From: Eubacterium sp. TM05-53
Lineage (GTDB): Bacteria > Bacillota_I > Bacilli_A > Erysipelotrichales > Erysipelotrichaceae
Assembly (NCBI RefSeq): GCF_003436425.1
Contig: NZ_QSPK01000021.1
Location: 1-35,206 of the forward strand
Length of the DNA stretch: 35,206 bases
Direction: 5' to 3'
Positions 7,379-15,879 of the stretch are shown here, piece after piece. Under the pieces are notes generated by a model. It saw nothing but the letters and a program-made list of their open reading frames with translations, was not told the DNA's origin and ran no database searches. A program made the position numbers and the translations under genes. How positions within the stretch are numbered: position 1 is the stretch's first letter; each line of letters begins with the position of its first letter.

Positions 7379-7398
7379 TATCATATTATTGTATGATA
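7379..7398. promoter_or_regulatory. Palindrome in the divergent promoter region (7-bp arms)
   Basis: TATCATA (7379-7385) and TATGATA (7392-7398) are exact inverted repeats around TTATTG. They lie in the 64-bp gap between two divergent genes and contain -10-like sequence for both directions. They could be a shared operator or back-to-back -10 elements. Confidence 0.45.
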
Positions 7399-7419
7399 TA
7401 AGAAAAAGAGGGACTTGGC

Positions 7420-8082
7420 ATGGAAAAGAATGTAATCATTACGATATCGAGGCAGTTTGGATCCAATGGAAGAGAAATTGCTCGTAAGTTAGCTGAATAT
7501 TTAGATATTAGTTATTATAATAAACAAATCTTAGAAAAGATTGCCGTGAATATGGGCATTTGCGCGGACTTCTTTAAAGATCAACAACAAGATGAGAATG
7601 GTTTATTTACAATTGAATCAAGGGGGCTTTTAGGACTTAGAAACATTACGGAATTAAGTGTGAATACACAAATCTATGATATGGCTAGCGACATTATTCA
7701 AAAAATATCCCAAAGAGAAGATGCCGTTATTGTAGGAAGATGCGCCGATTATATTTTAAAAGATAATCCGGATGTGATTTCTGTATTCTGTTACAGCGAT
7801 GTAGAAGAACGCATCAAATGGTCAATTGAAGAATACCAAGTGCCAGCTAAACAGGCTAAAAAAATCTTGCAGGAAAAAGATACACAGAGATCAAGGTTTT
7901 ATGAATTTTATACCAATCAAAAGTGGGGGAATCCACGCAATTATACATTGATGATAAATACATCAAAGATGAGTACAGATGATGTTGTGCGGTTACTAGC
8001 CTCATTTTATGATACTAAAAAAGGCATCTCTACTTTTAAGAATGCCTTTGAAAATCAATATGAAAAGAATAATACGTATTAA
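7420..8082 (+). CDS. Cytidylate-kinase-like protein
   Basis: The 220-residue protein matches the cytidylate kinase-like family (PF13189). It has an N-terminal strand ITISRQFGS, a P-loop variant GSNGREIA at 14-21, a central IVGRCADYIL segment and a C-terminal INTSKM strand. Typical Cmk proteins have GxxGxGK; the lysine is replaced here, as in this family. It is predicted to be a nucleotide-binding kinase-fold protein of unproven substrate, and is not the housekeeping Cmk. The ATG at 7420 has GAGGGA 6 nt upstream. The gene stands alone and a weak terminator-like hairpin follows about 80 bp later. Confidence 0.8.
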   Translation: MEKNVIITISRQFGSNGREIARKLAEYLDISYYNKQILEKIAVNMGICADFFKDQQQDENGLFTIESRGLLGLRNITELSVNTQIYDMASDIIQKISQREDAVIVGRCADYILKDNPDVISVFCYSDVEERIKWSIEEYQVPAKQAKKILQEKDTQRSRFYEFYTNQKWGNPRNYTLMINTSKMSTDDVVRLLASFYDTKKGISTFKNAFENQYEKNNTY

Positions 8083-8110
8083 AAAAGATTATATAAGAAT
8101 AGTTAGGGTC

Positions 8111-8187
8111 TAGCTCTGCTTTAAGATTACTTGGGGCAGAGTGCTAGGCAGCTAAACAATCGCTCCAAAGTATTTTAGGGCTTTTTT
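8111..8187 (+). terminator. Hairpin pair ending in a T-run downstream of the kinase-like gene
   Basis: The first hairpin is TAG-CTCTGC (8111-8119) with GCAGAG-(TG)-CTA (8136-8146), a 9-bp stem with a two-base bulge and a 16-nt loop. The second is the imperfect stem 8162-8181 (GCTCCAAA with TTTTAGGGC, one mismatch and a G-T pair), followed by six T residues. It may simply end the upstream transcript; the first hairpin makes a small RNA or regulatory leader possible. Confidence 0.45.
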
Positions 8188-8580
8188 GGTGCCAGTAGCT
8201 ATATATTTATTGATTTTCAAGAGGATAAATATACGCTATTATAGAAATATAAGATTATTGTTGTACATTTATGTTCTTCATTCAGATATAAATGTCTTTC
8301 AGGATTATATGAATGAAACTCGGATTATTTTGTTTTGAAACGCACCTTTAATTACTGTTTTATCGTTTCAAAAGACACAGGAGTAATTACTGTAGAACAG
8401 AAAAGAATCAACAATGCACTGATGGAGAATCGTAATGCGAATCATCAAATTAGTTACGAAAACAGCCAATGGCTATCGCAACTGGGATCGATTCAGAAAC
8501 AGATGTATGTTGATCTTAGAAAAAGGTATTGATTTTGAAATCAACAAGAATGACGGAAGCATTAAAATAATTGAAAAAAA
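8188..8580 (+). other. Gene-poor stretch with possible decayed open frames
   Basis: No confident gene is visible between the hairpin pair and the minus-strand terminator. Two overlapping short frames look weakly protein-like. One is 8335-8532, starting at TTG and containing VSKDTGVITVEQKRI. The other is read from about 8435, containing GIDFEINKNDGSIKII. Joining them near 8525 would need a frameshift. Neither has a ribosome binding site and I recognise neither. An inverted repeat ACATTTAT/ATAAATGT (8265-8272 and 8288-8295) lies upstream. A degraded mobile-element or phage gene is the likeliest origin. Confidence 0.3.
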
Positions 8581-8609
8581 GACCCGGACAACTAAATGTT
8601 GTCCGAGCC
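8574..8609 (-). terminator. Strong minus-strand terminator without an obvious gene
   Basis: On the minus strand a 12-bp stem (plus 8598-8609 with 8581-8592) has a 5-nt loop and is followed by seven T residues. Two of the pairs are G-U on the minus strand and would be A-C mismatches on the plus strand, so the minus-strand RNA is the one that folds. The nearest minus-strand gene upstream already has its own terminator at 8703-8727. Confidence 0.65.
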
Positions 8610-8702
8610 CAATATCAGCTATAAACCGTTTTGGGGTATATGCCGCCCCTTAAAATCTTGGAGAGCAAATTCACCTAACCCCATCCAAATTTATTGCGCC
8701 TT

Positions 8703-8727
8703 AAAAAAGTCGGAAACCCGACTTTTT
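8703..8727 (-). terminator. Intrinsic terminator of the purine permease gene
   Basis: The stem AAAAAGTCGG (8704-8713) with CCGACTTTTT (8718-8727) has a 4-nt loop, and the minus strand continues into T residues. It lies 4 bp past the permease stop and is nearly symmetric, so it can work in both directions. Confidence 0.8.
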
Positions 8728-8730
8728 CTT

Positions 8731-10059
8731 TTACATAATGTAAGGGGTCGCAAAGTATAATACGAAGATGACCATTAATGCCCAAACAGTTGGGTGAACT
8801 TCTTTAGCTTTACCAGCTGCAATCATAGCAATTGTATAAACGATGAATCCACATGCGATACCATTTGAAATAGAATACATCAAAATCATCATAATAACAG
8901 TAACAAATCCAGCAGCGGCAAAAATCATATCATCCCAGTCAATACCTTTTAACTGTTGCGCCATCATAATACCAACAACAATCAATGCAGGGGCAGTAAC
9001 CGCGTTAGTAACTGTACTTAAGATAAGTGGTGATAAGAATACGGCTAGTAAGAAACAAACACCAGATGTACATGCAGTTAAACCTGTACGTCCTCCAACA
9101 CCAACACCAGAACTAGATTCAACGAAGCTTGTTACTGTACTTGTACCTAAAACAGCACCAAATACTGTACCAACTGCATCCGCAAGCAATGCTTGTTCAG
9201 CATTTTCTAGTTCACCTTTATCGTTGATCAAACCAATACGGTTTCCAATCGCAACAAGTGTTCCGGCTGTATCAAAGAAGTCAACGAATAAGAATGAGAA
9301 AATAACTACGAAAGCTTGGAATGGATTTGCGAATAATTCAGAAATTCCAGAGAAGCAAGCTCCAGCAGCTTGTAATTCAAAATCAAACGAAATGAAATGT
9401 TCAGGTAAAGTAGGCATACCAGCCATTCCCATGAATCCAAGGATGATTCCAATCACAGCAGTGATAACCATACCTACGAAAACGGCTGCAGGAACATTTT
9501 TAATAACTAACGCAATAGTGATCAATAAACCAACAACAGCTAATAGTACAGTTGGATCTGTTAAGTTTCCAATTGTTACAAAAGTTGCTGGACTTGCCAC
9601 AATAATACCCGCATTTTTTAAACCAACAAACGCAATGAAGAAACCAATTCCGGCTCCGATTGCCAATTTTAATTGTACTGGAATCGCATTGATAATCGCT
9701 TTACGAACACCAGTAACAGAAATAACAATAAAGATAACACCTGAAATGAATACAGCACTTAATGCAGCTGCCCAGCTAAAGCCCATTTGCCCACAGATTG
9801 TGTATGCGAATAATGCGTTAACACCCATACCAGAAGCTAATGCGACTGGGTAGTTGGCAACAAGTCCCATAATGATACTTGCCACACCAGCACTAATAGC
9901 TGTCGCAAGGAATACAGACGCCTTATCCATACCAGCATCTGCCAATACTGCAGGGTTAACCCCAAGAATGTAGGCCATAGCCAAGAATGTTGTAAGACCA
10001 GCAATAAGCTCTGTCTTAACGTTTGAACCTTTTTCGTTCAATTTAAAGAATTTTTCCAC
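8731..10059 (-). CDS. NCS2-family purine permease, AzgA/PbuG type
   Basis: The 442-residue integral membrane protein starts FFKLNEKGSNVKTELIAGLT and continues AYILGVNPAVLADAGM, the typical opening of guanine/hypoxanthine/adenine permeases of the AzgA-like branch. It has about 12-13 membrane segments and conserved FFDTAGTL and GTSTVTSFVESSSGVG motifs, which line the substrate site in this family. It should import a purine base with protons; which base is not readable. The start is GTG at 10059, with AAGGAG 8 nt upstream. An extended -10 promoter lies in the gap to addA. I looked for a purine riboswitch in the 58-bp leader and found none. Confidence 0.9.
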   Translation of the reverse strand: MEKFFKLNEKGSNVKTELIAGLTTFLAMAYILGVNPAVLADAGMDKASVFLATAISAGVASIIMGLVANYPVALASGMGVNALFAYTICGQMGFSWAAALSAVFISGVIFIVISVTGVRKAIINAIPVQLKLAIGAGIGFFIAFVGLKNAGIIVASPATFVTIGNLTDPTVLLAVVGLLITIALVIKNVPAAVFVGMVITAVIGIILGFMGMAGMPTLPEHFISFDFELQAAGACFSGISELFANPFQAFVVIFSFLFVDFFDTAGTLVAIGNRIGLINDKGELENAEQALLADAVGTVFGAVLGTSTVTSFVESSSGVGVGGRTGLTACTSGVCFLLAVFLSPLILSTVTNAVTAPALIVVGIMMAQQLKGIDWDDMIFAAAGFVTVIMMILMYSISNGIACGFIVYTIAMIAAGKAKEVHPTVWALMVIFVLYFATPYIM

Positions 10060-10101
10060 GATTCTCTCTCCTTCTCTCTCTTTTTTTCAAAAGACCCCTC
10101 C

Positions 10102-10110
10102 ATTGTAGCA
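10102..10110 (-). promoter_or_regulatory. Extended -10 promoter of the purine permease
   Basis: On the minus strand TGC-TACAAT lies about 43 bp before the GTG start, with no clear -35. It lies between the addA stop and the permease, so the permease can be transcribed on its own. Confidence 0.5.
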
Positions 10111-10117
10111 TAAGTTA

Positions 10118-13100
10118 TTATAAAAGGATGCATTTAAATAGAGAAAAAGCATAAATATACGTTTTTATCGGTAAATCCGTCATCTTTTTCATCGAATGTT
10201 TATAAGTTTGAAGCTGAGCCGCATACATATCAATTAATTTATTCTCATTATCTGTGGCATCTGTTTTAAAATCAATGATAATTACTTCATTTTCTTTATA
10301 GACAACTAAGTCCATAAATCCATGAACGACTTGATTTTTATCTTCAATAATATAGCTTTGTTCAAATACATGTTTTTCTTTCATCCAAGAAGCATACAGA
10401 GCATCTGTGTTTAAAGCTAAAATCTGTTTGATGTCATAATCCTTTAAAGTATATCCGTAAGAATTCGCATAAGAAATAATTTCTTCTTGTTGATACGGAT
10501 ATGAACATTGCGCCACGATTTCGTGGAATAAAGTACCGCGAAGTGTTCCAATATTCTTTGAAAGAGATACTTCTTTCCAGTCTAATTTCATTTTGGCACC
10601 ACTCGCCGTCTGGCTTGAGAAAGCATCTGATTTTTTTGAATAGACTGGTAATTTATAAGACGTGTTATTCTGACGTACTTTTAATGGTCTTTCATATAGA
10701 GCTGCTTTTTTATCAAAAACCACTAAAGAATCGCTCGTATTGGCATAGGTATGTAGTAACCATCCTGTATAACTTTCATCCTCTAATAAAGTATAGGCGT
10801 TTAATGGACTATAGAAGTCTTCTAAACTTTCAATGGTATCCACAATGACCAATTCTTTTTGAGGACGAGTTGTCGCAACATAGAATACACGCATCTCTTC
10901 CGCAAGATCATCTAATTCTTTTTTTGTTTGTAGAGCCAAATGATAAATTGAATTGTACTTATATGTATAGTCATGACTTAAACCTTTTAAAGAAAGACCT
11001 AATGTAGAATCAAATAAGATACATGAGCTGCCATGTTTATCTCTTTGTTCATGTTGCGAAAGAATATATACGACAGGGAATTGTAAACCTTTAGATTGAT
11101 GCATTGTTTTTACTTGAACTACATCATCTTCTTTGCCATATAAACTGGCTTCTTGTGTTTGATCTTGCGTTGCATCTTTAGATAGTTGTAGGACAAAACC
11201 ATGGATATCACTTTGATTTTCATATTGCGTAGCCAATTCTAATAAATAATCCAAGTTGTTTTTATCTTGAATGGTTGTAGAAGCATAATAGAAATTATTA
11301 TAGGCATAGATATATTGTAGAAGTTGTACGATTGTTTGATTTCGATTGACATATAGTTCAAAGAAAGGCTTCATGAAATCTTCGTTCTTAATACTCATAT
11401 ATAAAGATGTACCTTTTTCTTTTCCAATACAACAATTCGCAATTTGAGAAAAAGATACATTAAATAATGGAGACATTAAAGAAGCACATAACGCAATGTC
11501 ATCCGTTAAATCTTCTAAAGCTTTTAAAGTCGAAAGTACAATTTGAATGGCTGGATTTGTATAGAATCCATGATCAATGGTGATCATCGCTGGAATGTTG
11601 TAGGCCTCAAAAACTGTTTTCAATTTTTCTTGAGGAGCATGATTACGCGTTAATACACACATCGATTTATAGGGCATTCCCGCCTTATGCTTTTCAATAA
11701 TGTCTTGCGCAATTAAATCAAAACGATTCTCATTGTGATTCTTTTTGATGGTTGCCTTATTCCCTTCTTCATCTTTATACTCCGTATATAAGAAGCGAAC
11801 TGGATATTGAGGACTTTCCATTTGTCCTTTTGTACCGACATTCGCAATATCGATATCTTCAAATTGTTTTCCCAACAATTCATTGTTCATAATCTTACTA
11901 TAGAAATCATTGTTGAATTGAATAACACTCGCATTGGAACGATAGTTTTCCTGCAATAATAAAGGAGTGTTGTTGATATCTTCCTTTTTCATCCAGTCCT
12001 GCATGATTTTTGGATTGGCCTGTCTGAAACCATAGATGGATTGTTTAATGTCACCCACTCTAAATACGTTGTTTTCATGGCAGAAAGACGCAATGATTTT
12101 TTCTTGAAGTTCATTGGTATCTTGGAATTCATCAACTAGAATCATCTGGTACTTATTGTACATTTCTTCTTTGATCATCGGATCTTGAAGGAGTTGATAC
12201 GCAAAATGCTCCATATCATTAAAGTCAATTACTTCCATTTTCTTTTTTTCTAATTGAAAGTATAGTTTTACTTTATTGGTTAATTCAAATAGAGTATCTA
12301 CTAAAGTTTTATGATTTTGAATGTCCTTTAAATAGAATTCTTCATCAAATAAGTTTTCTACGATCTTTGTTTCATGATCTTTAAAAGAAGTTTGATATTT
12401 TGAGTAATCCACCTTATCAATTGTCTTCTTAAAACCAAGGGTATTCTTCAAATATAATTCAAATTGAGCTTTAAAATCTGAATACGAGTTAGTATCTAAA
12501 CACTTTGATAAATATTCCTTTTTGATTTCATAATCTTCAGGCTTTGCGATTTGATCAATCACTTCATCTAATATTTCAGTCATCGCAAGACAATGATTAT
12601 GAAAGTATTTCAATGCATATTCCATTAATTCTGGACTTAAATATGTATATGAATTTTGAATGTTTTTAATCCAAGCCGTAGCGTCTTCTTCGGATTTAGA
12701 GTTAATGATTGCCAAAATATCTTCAATATATTTTTGAATGTCTTCTTCGGTTTTGCCAAAAGAATGGAAATACATTTTTAATTTTGTGTATGCATCTAAG
12801 TCTAAATCTTGAATCGCATGTTTATAGGCATTCTCAAACGCAAGGCGTGTTTGAGCTGAGGATGCCGTTTGTTTGGACATTGTATATGAAATAGGAATCT
12901 TATAGTAATAGTTTTGTACGATCGACAAACAGAAGCTATCAATAGTAGAAATACTAGCTGTTTCAAGTAGAGCCATCTGTTGAAGAATATATTCGGTTTT
13001 TGGTTGTTCCTTTAACTTTGAAAGAAGACGCGCCTTCATTTCGGCAGCCGCATCCTTTGTGAAAGTCATGGCCAGGATAGAATCGATCGAAATATGGTCT

Positions 13101-13225
13101 TTTAATACAAGCTGACATAAACGTTCTACTAAAACGGCTGTTTTACCACTTCCGGCACTGGCAGAGACAACGACATTTGTATCTCGAATGTCAATGGCTT
13201 TTTGTTGGGGAATTGAAAAATCCAT
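10118..13225 (-). CDS. addA: AddA helicase-nuclease subunit
   Basis: The 1035-residue UvrD-type helicase/nuclease is the A subunit of AddAB, which unwinds and trims double-strand breaks for RecA loading. Seen in order: Q-motif PQQKAI, Walker A SASAGSGKT near residue 25, Walker B LVDEFQDTNE, QANP and ENYRSN helicase motifs, the late motif MHQSKGLQFPVVYI, and a C-terminal nuclease with HGFMDLVVY and IIIDFKTD. It is shorter than Bacillus AddA (about 1230). I chose ATG at 13225, with GGAGGAAG upstream; a longer TTG-started frame reads back into addB and lacks such a site. It begins 2 bp after the addB stop, so the subunits are coupled. Confidence 0.95.
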   Translation of the reverse strand: MDFSIPQQKAIDIRDTNVVVSASAGSGKTAVLVERLCQLVLKDHISIDSILAMTFTKDAAAEMKARLLSKLKEQPKTEYILQQMALLETASISTIDSFCLSIVQNYYYKIPISYTMSKQTASSAQTRLAFENAYKHAIQDLDLDAYTKLKMYFHSFGKTEEDIQKYIEDILAIINSKSEEDATAWIKNIQNSYTYLSPELMEYALKYFHNHCLAMTEILDEVIDQIAKPEDYEIKKEYLSKCLDTNSYSDFKAQFELYLKNTLGFKKTIDKVDYSKYQTSFKDHETKIVENLFDEEFYLKDIQNHKTLVDTLFELTNKVKLYFQLEKKKMEVIDFNDMEHFAYQLLQDPMIKEEMYNKYQMILVDEFQDTNELQEKIIASFCHENNVFRVGDIKQSIYGFRQANPKIMQDWMKKEDINNTPLLLQENYRSNASVIQFNNDFYSKIMNNELLGKQFEDIDIANVGTKGQMESPQYPVRFLYTEYKDEEGNKATIKKNHNENRFDLIAQDIIEKHKAGMPYKSMCVLTRNHAPQEKLKTVFEAYNIPAMITIDHGFYTNPAIQIVLSTLKALEDLTDDIALCASLMSPLFNVSFSQIANCCIGKEKGTSLYMSIKNEDFMKPFFELYVNRNQTIVQLLQYIYAYNNFYYASTTIQDKNNLDYLLELATQYENQSDIHGFVLQLSKDATQDQTQEASLYGKEDDVVQVKTMHQSKGLQFPVVYILSQHEQRDKHGSSCILFDSTLGLSLKGLSHDYTYKYNSIYHLALQTKKELDDLAEEMRVFYVATTRPQKELVIVDTIESLEDFYSPLNAYTLLEDESYTGWLLHTYANTSDSLVVFDKKAALYERPLKVRQNNTSYKLPVYSKKSDAFSSQTASGAKMKLDWKEVSLSKNIGTLRGTLFHEIVAQCSYPYQQEEIISYANSYGYTLKDYDIKQILALNTDALYASWMKEKHVFEQSYIIEDKNQVVHGFMDLVVYKENEVIIIDFKTDATDNENKLIDMYAAQLQTYKHSMKKMTDLPIKTYIYAFSLFKCILL

Positions 13226-13227
13226 AT

Positions 13228-15777
13228 TTATTCTTCCTCCTTTTCTACGCGAAGCTTTGGTTCTACTTCGTTCGCTAAATTTCGACAAATAGATCTATAT
13301 GCACAATATTTACATGCATCTTGGACATGATTAGGCAAGGCCTGTCCACTTTCAATGTCTTCTAAAAGACTGTCAATGACTTGAGTCCATTCCTCTTGGA
13401 TGGTTTCTAAACTTGGATTGGCTCTTTTTACAGGCATATATCGTTTTATGTCATCACAATAAATGCTCGCATCACTAAAGTGCCATCCATTTAATCTTCG
13501 ATTGACTTTAAATGTATCCGCAACATCTTTTTCATCGTTCACAGTGAGTTCAGGAACTTTTTTACGATAATTTAATTTTCCATAAGTAAGCGTTTCTGGG
13601 GTTGTCCTTAGCGCAATGTAGAAACATCCTACAGGGATTAGACCGGATTCTTTTTCGTAAGCTAACGTATATGTGGCTAATTGTAAAGAGAGTCCGGATT
13701 CAAATTCATTGAGTTTAATGTCTTTATCACTTGATTTATAGTCAAAGATACAAAAGGATGTATTTGAACTATCAATTCGGTCAATATAGCCATATAAATC
13801 AATGGTATATCCATTCCATGGGTAGGAATAAGAGAACTTGTGTTCTTGTTTATCAATATGCATATGCCAGTTGGATTCAAAATTATGTAGTTGTTCAAAA
13901 ATCAACACGAGTTTTTCTGTGATCTCTTCAATTTGAGAATCAAACCATGGAACTTGTTGTAAAAGTACTTTTTTTGCGAAGGCAAATTCATTTTCAACAT
14001 AGTGATGAATTTCTTCTTTGGATAAAGAAGTATAATCTTGTCTATCTTTTGAAATTACTTCTAAGACATGGTGTAAAATACTTCCGCGAATTCGAATGTC
14101 TGTGATATCTTCTTTTTCTTTTAAATACAGGCCGTATTTTAGGGCATGAGAAAAAGGACAGCGCGCATAGGATTCAAGTCTTGAAATAGATCCTTTAAAA
14201 TGACCATCCTTAAAGAATATGGATTTAGCTGTTGTTTCATTTAAATCGATATTTGGCGTAGTCCAGTTAAAAGCATCGGGCGTAGTGATAAACTCAGCCT
14301 TTTGTTGGAGCCAGTTTTCTATGTCGGAGCTAGGCTCATAATTTTTTCCTTGATAATCACTTTGCGGGTAGAGTACGTAAAGAATCTCACACAAAGATAA
14401 GCAGTCAAAGATTTGTGCCTGCTGGTTTTGAATGCGTGTTTCAAGACTTGGTAAATCTGTATTTTGTACATAGGCCTCATCAAAGATTCCAGTATGTAAC
14501 TTTAAAGCAGGAAATGCACTGGCGTTTGTGCCAGTTAAAAAGCCGATGGACCTTAAATTTGTGATGTCTTGTCTAGATCCAATGAATACTCCTTCAATGG
14601 AATTGGCTTTCTGATTGGCAGAAAGATTTTGAATCTGGTGAATCAAGATATTTAAATCGTTCGCATTATGAATGTGTGTATGCACATCTTGGATAAGTGA
14701 CATGACATCGTTGAAGGCATTCAAATCTTCTTTTGTGACTTGTTCGTGTAGACTTTGAATGTGTTTAGCCATCTCGATAAAATTGTATGCATCAAATAAG
14801 AAGGCATGATTTTGTATCCATTCCAAAGTATCTTGTTCTAATCTTTGGTAGGATGCGAACTGGTAGGAATCAATAATTTCATTATCCTTGTATGGTAGCG
14901 TAGTTAAGAATGGTTCAAATTTTAAAAATTGTTCAGGAAACAATGTGTAATACTGCATGAGATAATTGTCATTTGGGTATAGGGTTTGAACCAAGTTTAA
15001 AAAGCTCTTTAGATCCATATCTTTAGCCCAAGTTAAATAATGAATCCACTCGTTATATATAGATGTGGTATGCACTTCCTGCATAGTTGTGAATGGAATC
15101 TTATGAGCTGTAAGGACTTGGGTTAAAACGTTGATGTCACTTGAATTGTTTAGGGCAATAAAAATATCATCGGCTGAATAGTCATTTTCAATGATAAGAT
15201 TTGCGATGACTTCCATTTGTTTGCGTGCATTGGCAACACTGTAATAGTGTGTTGTCAATAGTTGCTTATCACCAAGCCATTTTGCACCATGATCAAGCAA
15301 GATTTGAATCCAGTAATTGTCCAATTGAGAATATTCTTTTTTTAGAATATAGATATTTTCTAAATCCGGTAAACTTGAAAGGACATCTTGCGTTTGGTCT
15401 TCTTTAAGTTCAATTGGATAAAGCAGATTTAAAATTTCATGTAGATCCTTTTCTTTTTGGGTGGAACAAGGAAAATCATGGATTTGATAGGTCTTTGCCA
15501 TTTTAATAAAGTCTAAACAAGCACTTAAAAAGTCATAGTCTTCTTTACTGGAATAGAAGGCGTTTGAAATAGATATATTCTTTAAGGCTTCTTTGTATAG
15601 ATAAAGAATTTCAATGTCGGATTTATTTTGTCCATGATAAAAAGAAGATAGCCAGCTAGACAAGGTTAAAACTTGGATGCCAAGGCAATCTTTTTTTTGT
15701 TTTAAAATCTCTTTGTATAAAGATAAATGTAAGGTAGCCGGAGCTAATATTGTACTGTTGTCTGGAATTTGTATCAT
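13228..15777 (-). CDS. addB: AddB nuclease subunit, compact form
   Basis: The 849-residue protein is the B subunit of AddAB. The C-terminal half carries the PD-(D/E)XK nuclease with GYIDRID and FDYKSSDK. It also has the four-cysteine iron-sulphur staple: one cysteine in YARCPFSHALKYG, then CKYCAYRSIC near the end. The N-terminal half is helicase-like but shows no Walker A; it begins IPDNSTILAPATLHL where other AddBs have GxxGxGKT. Bacillus AddB has about 1160 residues, so this form is trimmed and probably not an ATPase itself. ATG 15777 follows AGGTGAT. It has its own promoter, facing the divergent ATPase gene. Confidence 0.88.
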   Translation of the reverse strand: MIQIPDNSTILAPATLHLSLYKEILKQKKDCLGIQVLTLSSWLSSFYHGQNKSDIEILYLYKEALKNISISNAFYSSKEDYDFLSACLDFIKMAKTYQIHDFPCSTQKEKDLHEILNLLYPIELKEDQTQDVLSSLPDLENIYILKKEYSQLDNYWIQILLDHGAKWLGDKQLLTTHYYSVANARKQMEVIANLIIENDYSADDIFIALNNSSDINVLTQVLTAHKIPFTTMQEVHTTSIYNEWIHYLTWAKDMDLKSFLNLVQTLYPNDNYLMQYYTLFPEQFLKFEPFLTTLPYKDNEIIDSYQFASYQRLEQDTLEWIQNHAFLFDAYNFIEMAKHIQSLHEQVTKEDLNAFNDVMSLIQDVHTHIHNANDLNILIHQIQNLSANQKANSIEGVFIGSRQDITNLRSIGFLTGTNASAFPALKLHTGIFDEAYVQNTDLPSLETRIQNQQAQIFDCLSLCEILYVLYPQSDYQGKNYEPSSDIENWLQQKAEFITTPDAFNWTTPNIDLNETTAKSIFFKDGHFKGSISRLESYARCPFSHALKYGLYLKEKEDITDIRIRGSILHHVLEVISKDRQDYTSLSKEEIHHYVENEFAFAKKVLLQQVPWFDSQIEEITEKLVLIFEQLHNFESNWHMHIDKQEHKFSYSYPWNGYTIDLYGYIDRIDSSNTSFCIFDYKSSDKDIKLNEFESGLSLQLATYTLAYEKESGLIPVGCFYIALRTTPETLTYGKLNYRKKVPELTVNDEKDVADTFKVNRRLNGWHFSDASIYCDDIKRYMPVKRANPSLETIQEEWTQVIDSLLEDIESGQALPNHVQDACKYCAYRSICRNLANEVEPKLRVEKEEE

Positions 15778-15794
15778 AAATTATCACCTAGATT

Positions 15795-15825
15795 ATTATA
15801 CCATGTTGCGTATCTTTTCATTCAA
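15795..15825 (-). promoter_or_regulatory. Promoter of addBA
   Basis: On the minus strand TTGAAT (plus 15820-15825) and a perfect TATAAT (plus 15795-15800) are spaced 19 bp apart. The -10 ends 17 bp before the addB start, with AGGTGA between. It overlaps the divergent promoter of the ATPase gene. Confidence 0.65.
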
Positions 15826-15834
15826 TGATATTAT
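15806..15834 (+). promoter_or_regulatory. Promoter of the ATPase_2/DUF234 gene
   Basis: TTGCGT (15806-15811) and TATTAT (15829-15834) are separated by 17 bp. The -10 runs into the inverted repeat that starts at 15832, which is a classic repressor layout. Confidence 0.5.
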
Positions 15835-15866
15835 TAACTCGAGAGTTAATAACTGTGGAGTTAATA
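15832..15866. promoter_or_regulatory. Operator-like cluster: three GAGTTAATA half-sites
   Basis: TATTAACTC (15832-15840) and GAGTTAATA (15843-15851) form a perfect inverted repeat with a 2-bp centre. A third exact GAGTTAATA in direct orientation follows at 15858-15866. The cluster covers the -10 and start region of the ATPase gene and lies just beyond the addB -35. This is a strong candidate for a protein-binding site. The binding protein is unknown. Confidence 0.65.
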
Positions 15867-15879
15867 AAGCGGAGGGTCT

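Noticed and set aside
8843..9853. A 336-codon open frame on the plus strand opposite the purine permease
   Set aside because: It is proline/threonine/alanine-rich antisense of a clear membrane protein, without ribosome site or domains.
10060..10117. A purine riboswitch before the permease
   Set aside because: The leader is only 58 bp and lacks the conserved three-way junction core; only a -10 box and ribosome site are visible.
15832..15866. A LexA/SOS box at the addB promoter
   Set aside because: The repeat GAGTTAATA does not match the Bacillus CGAACNNNNGTTCG box.
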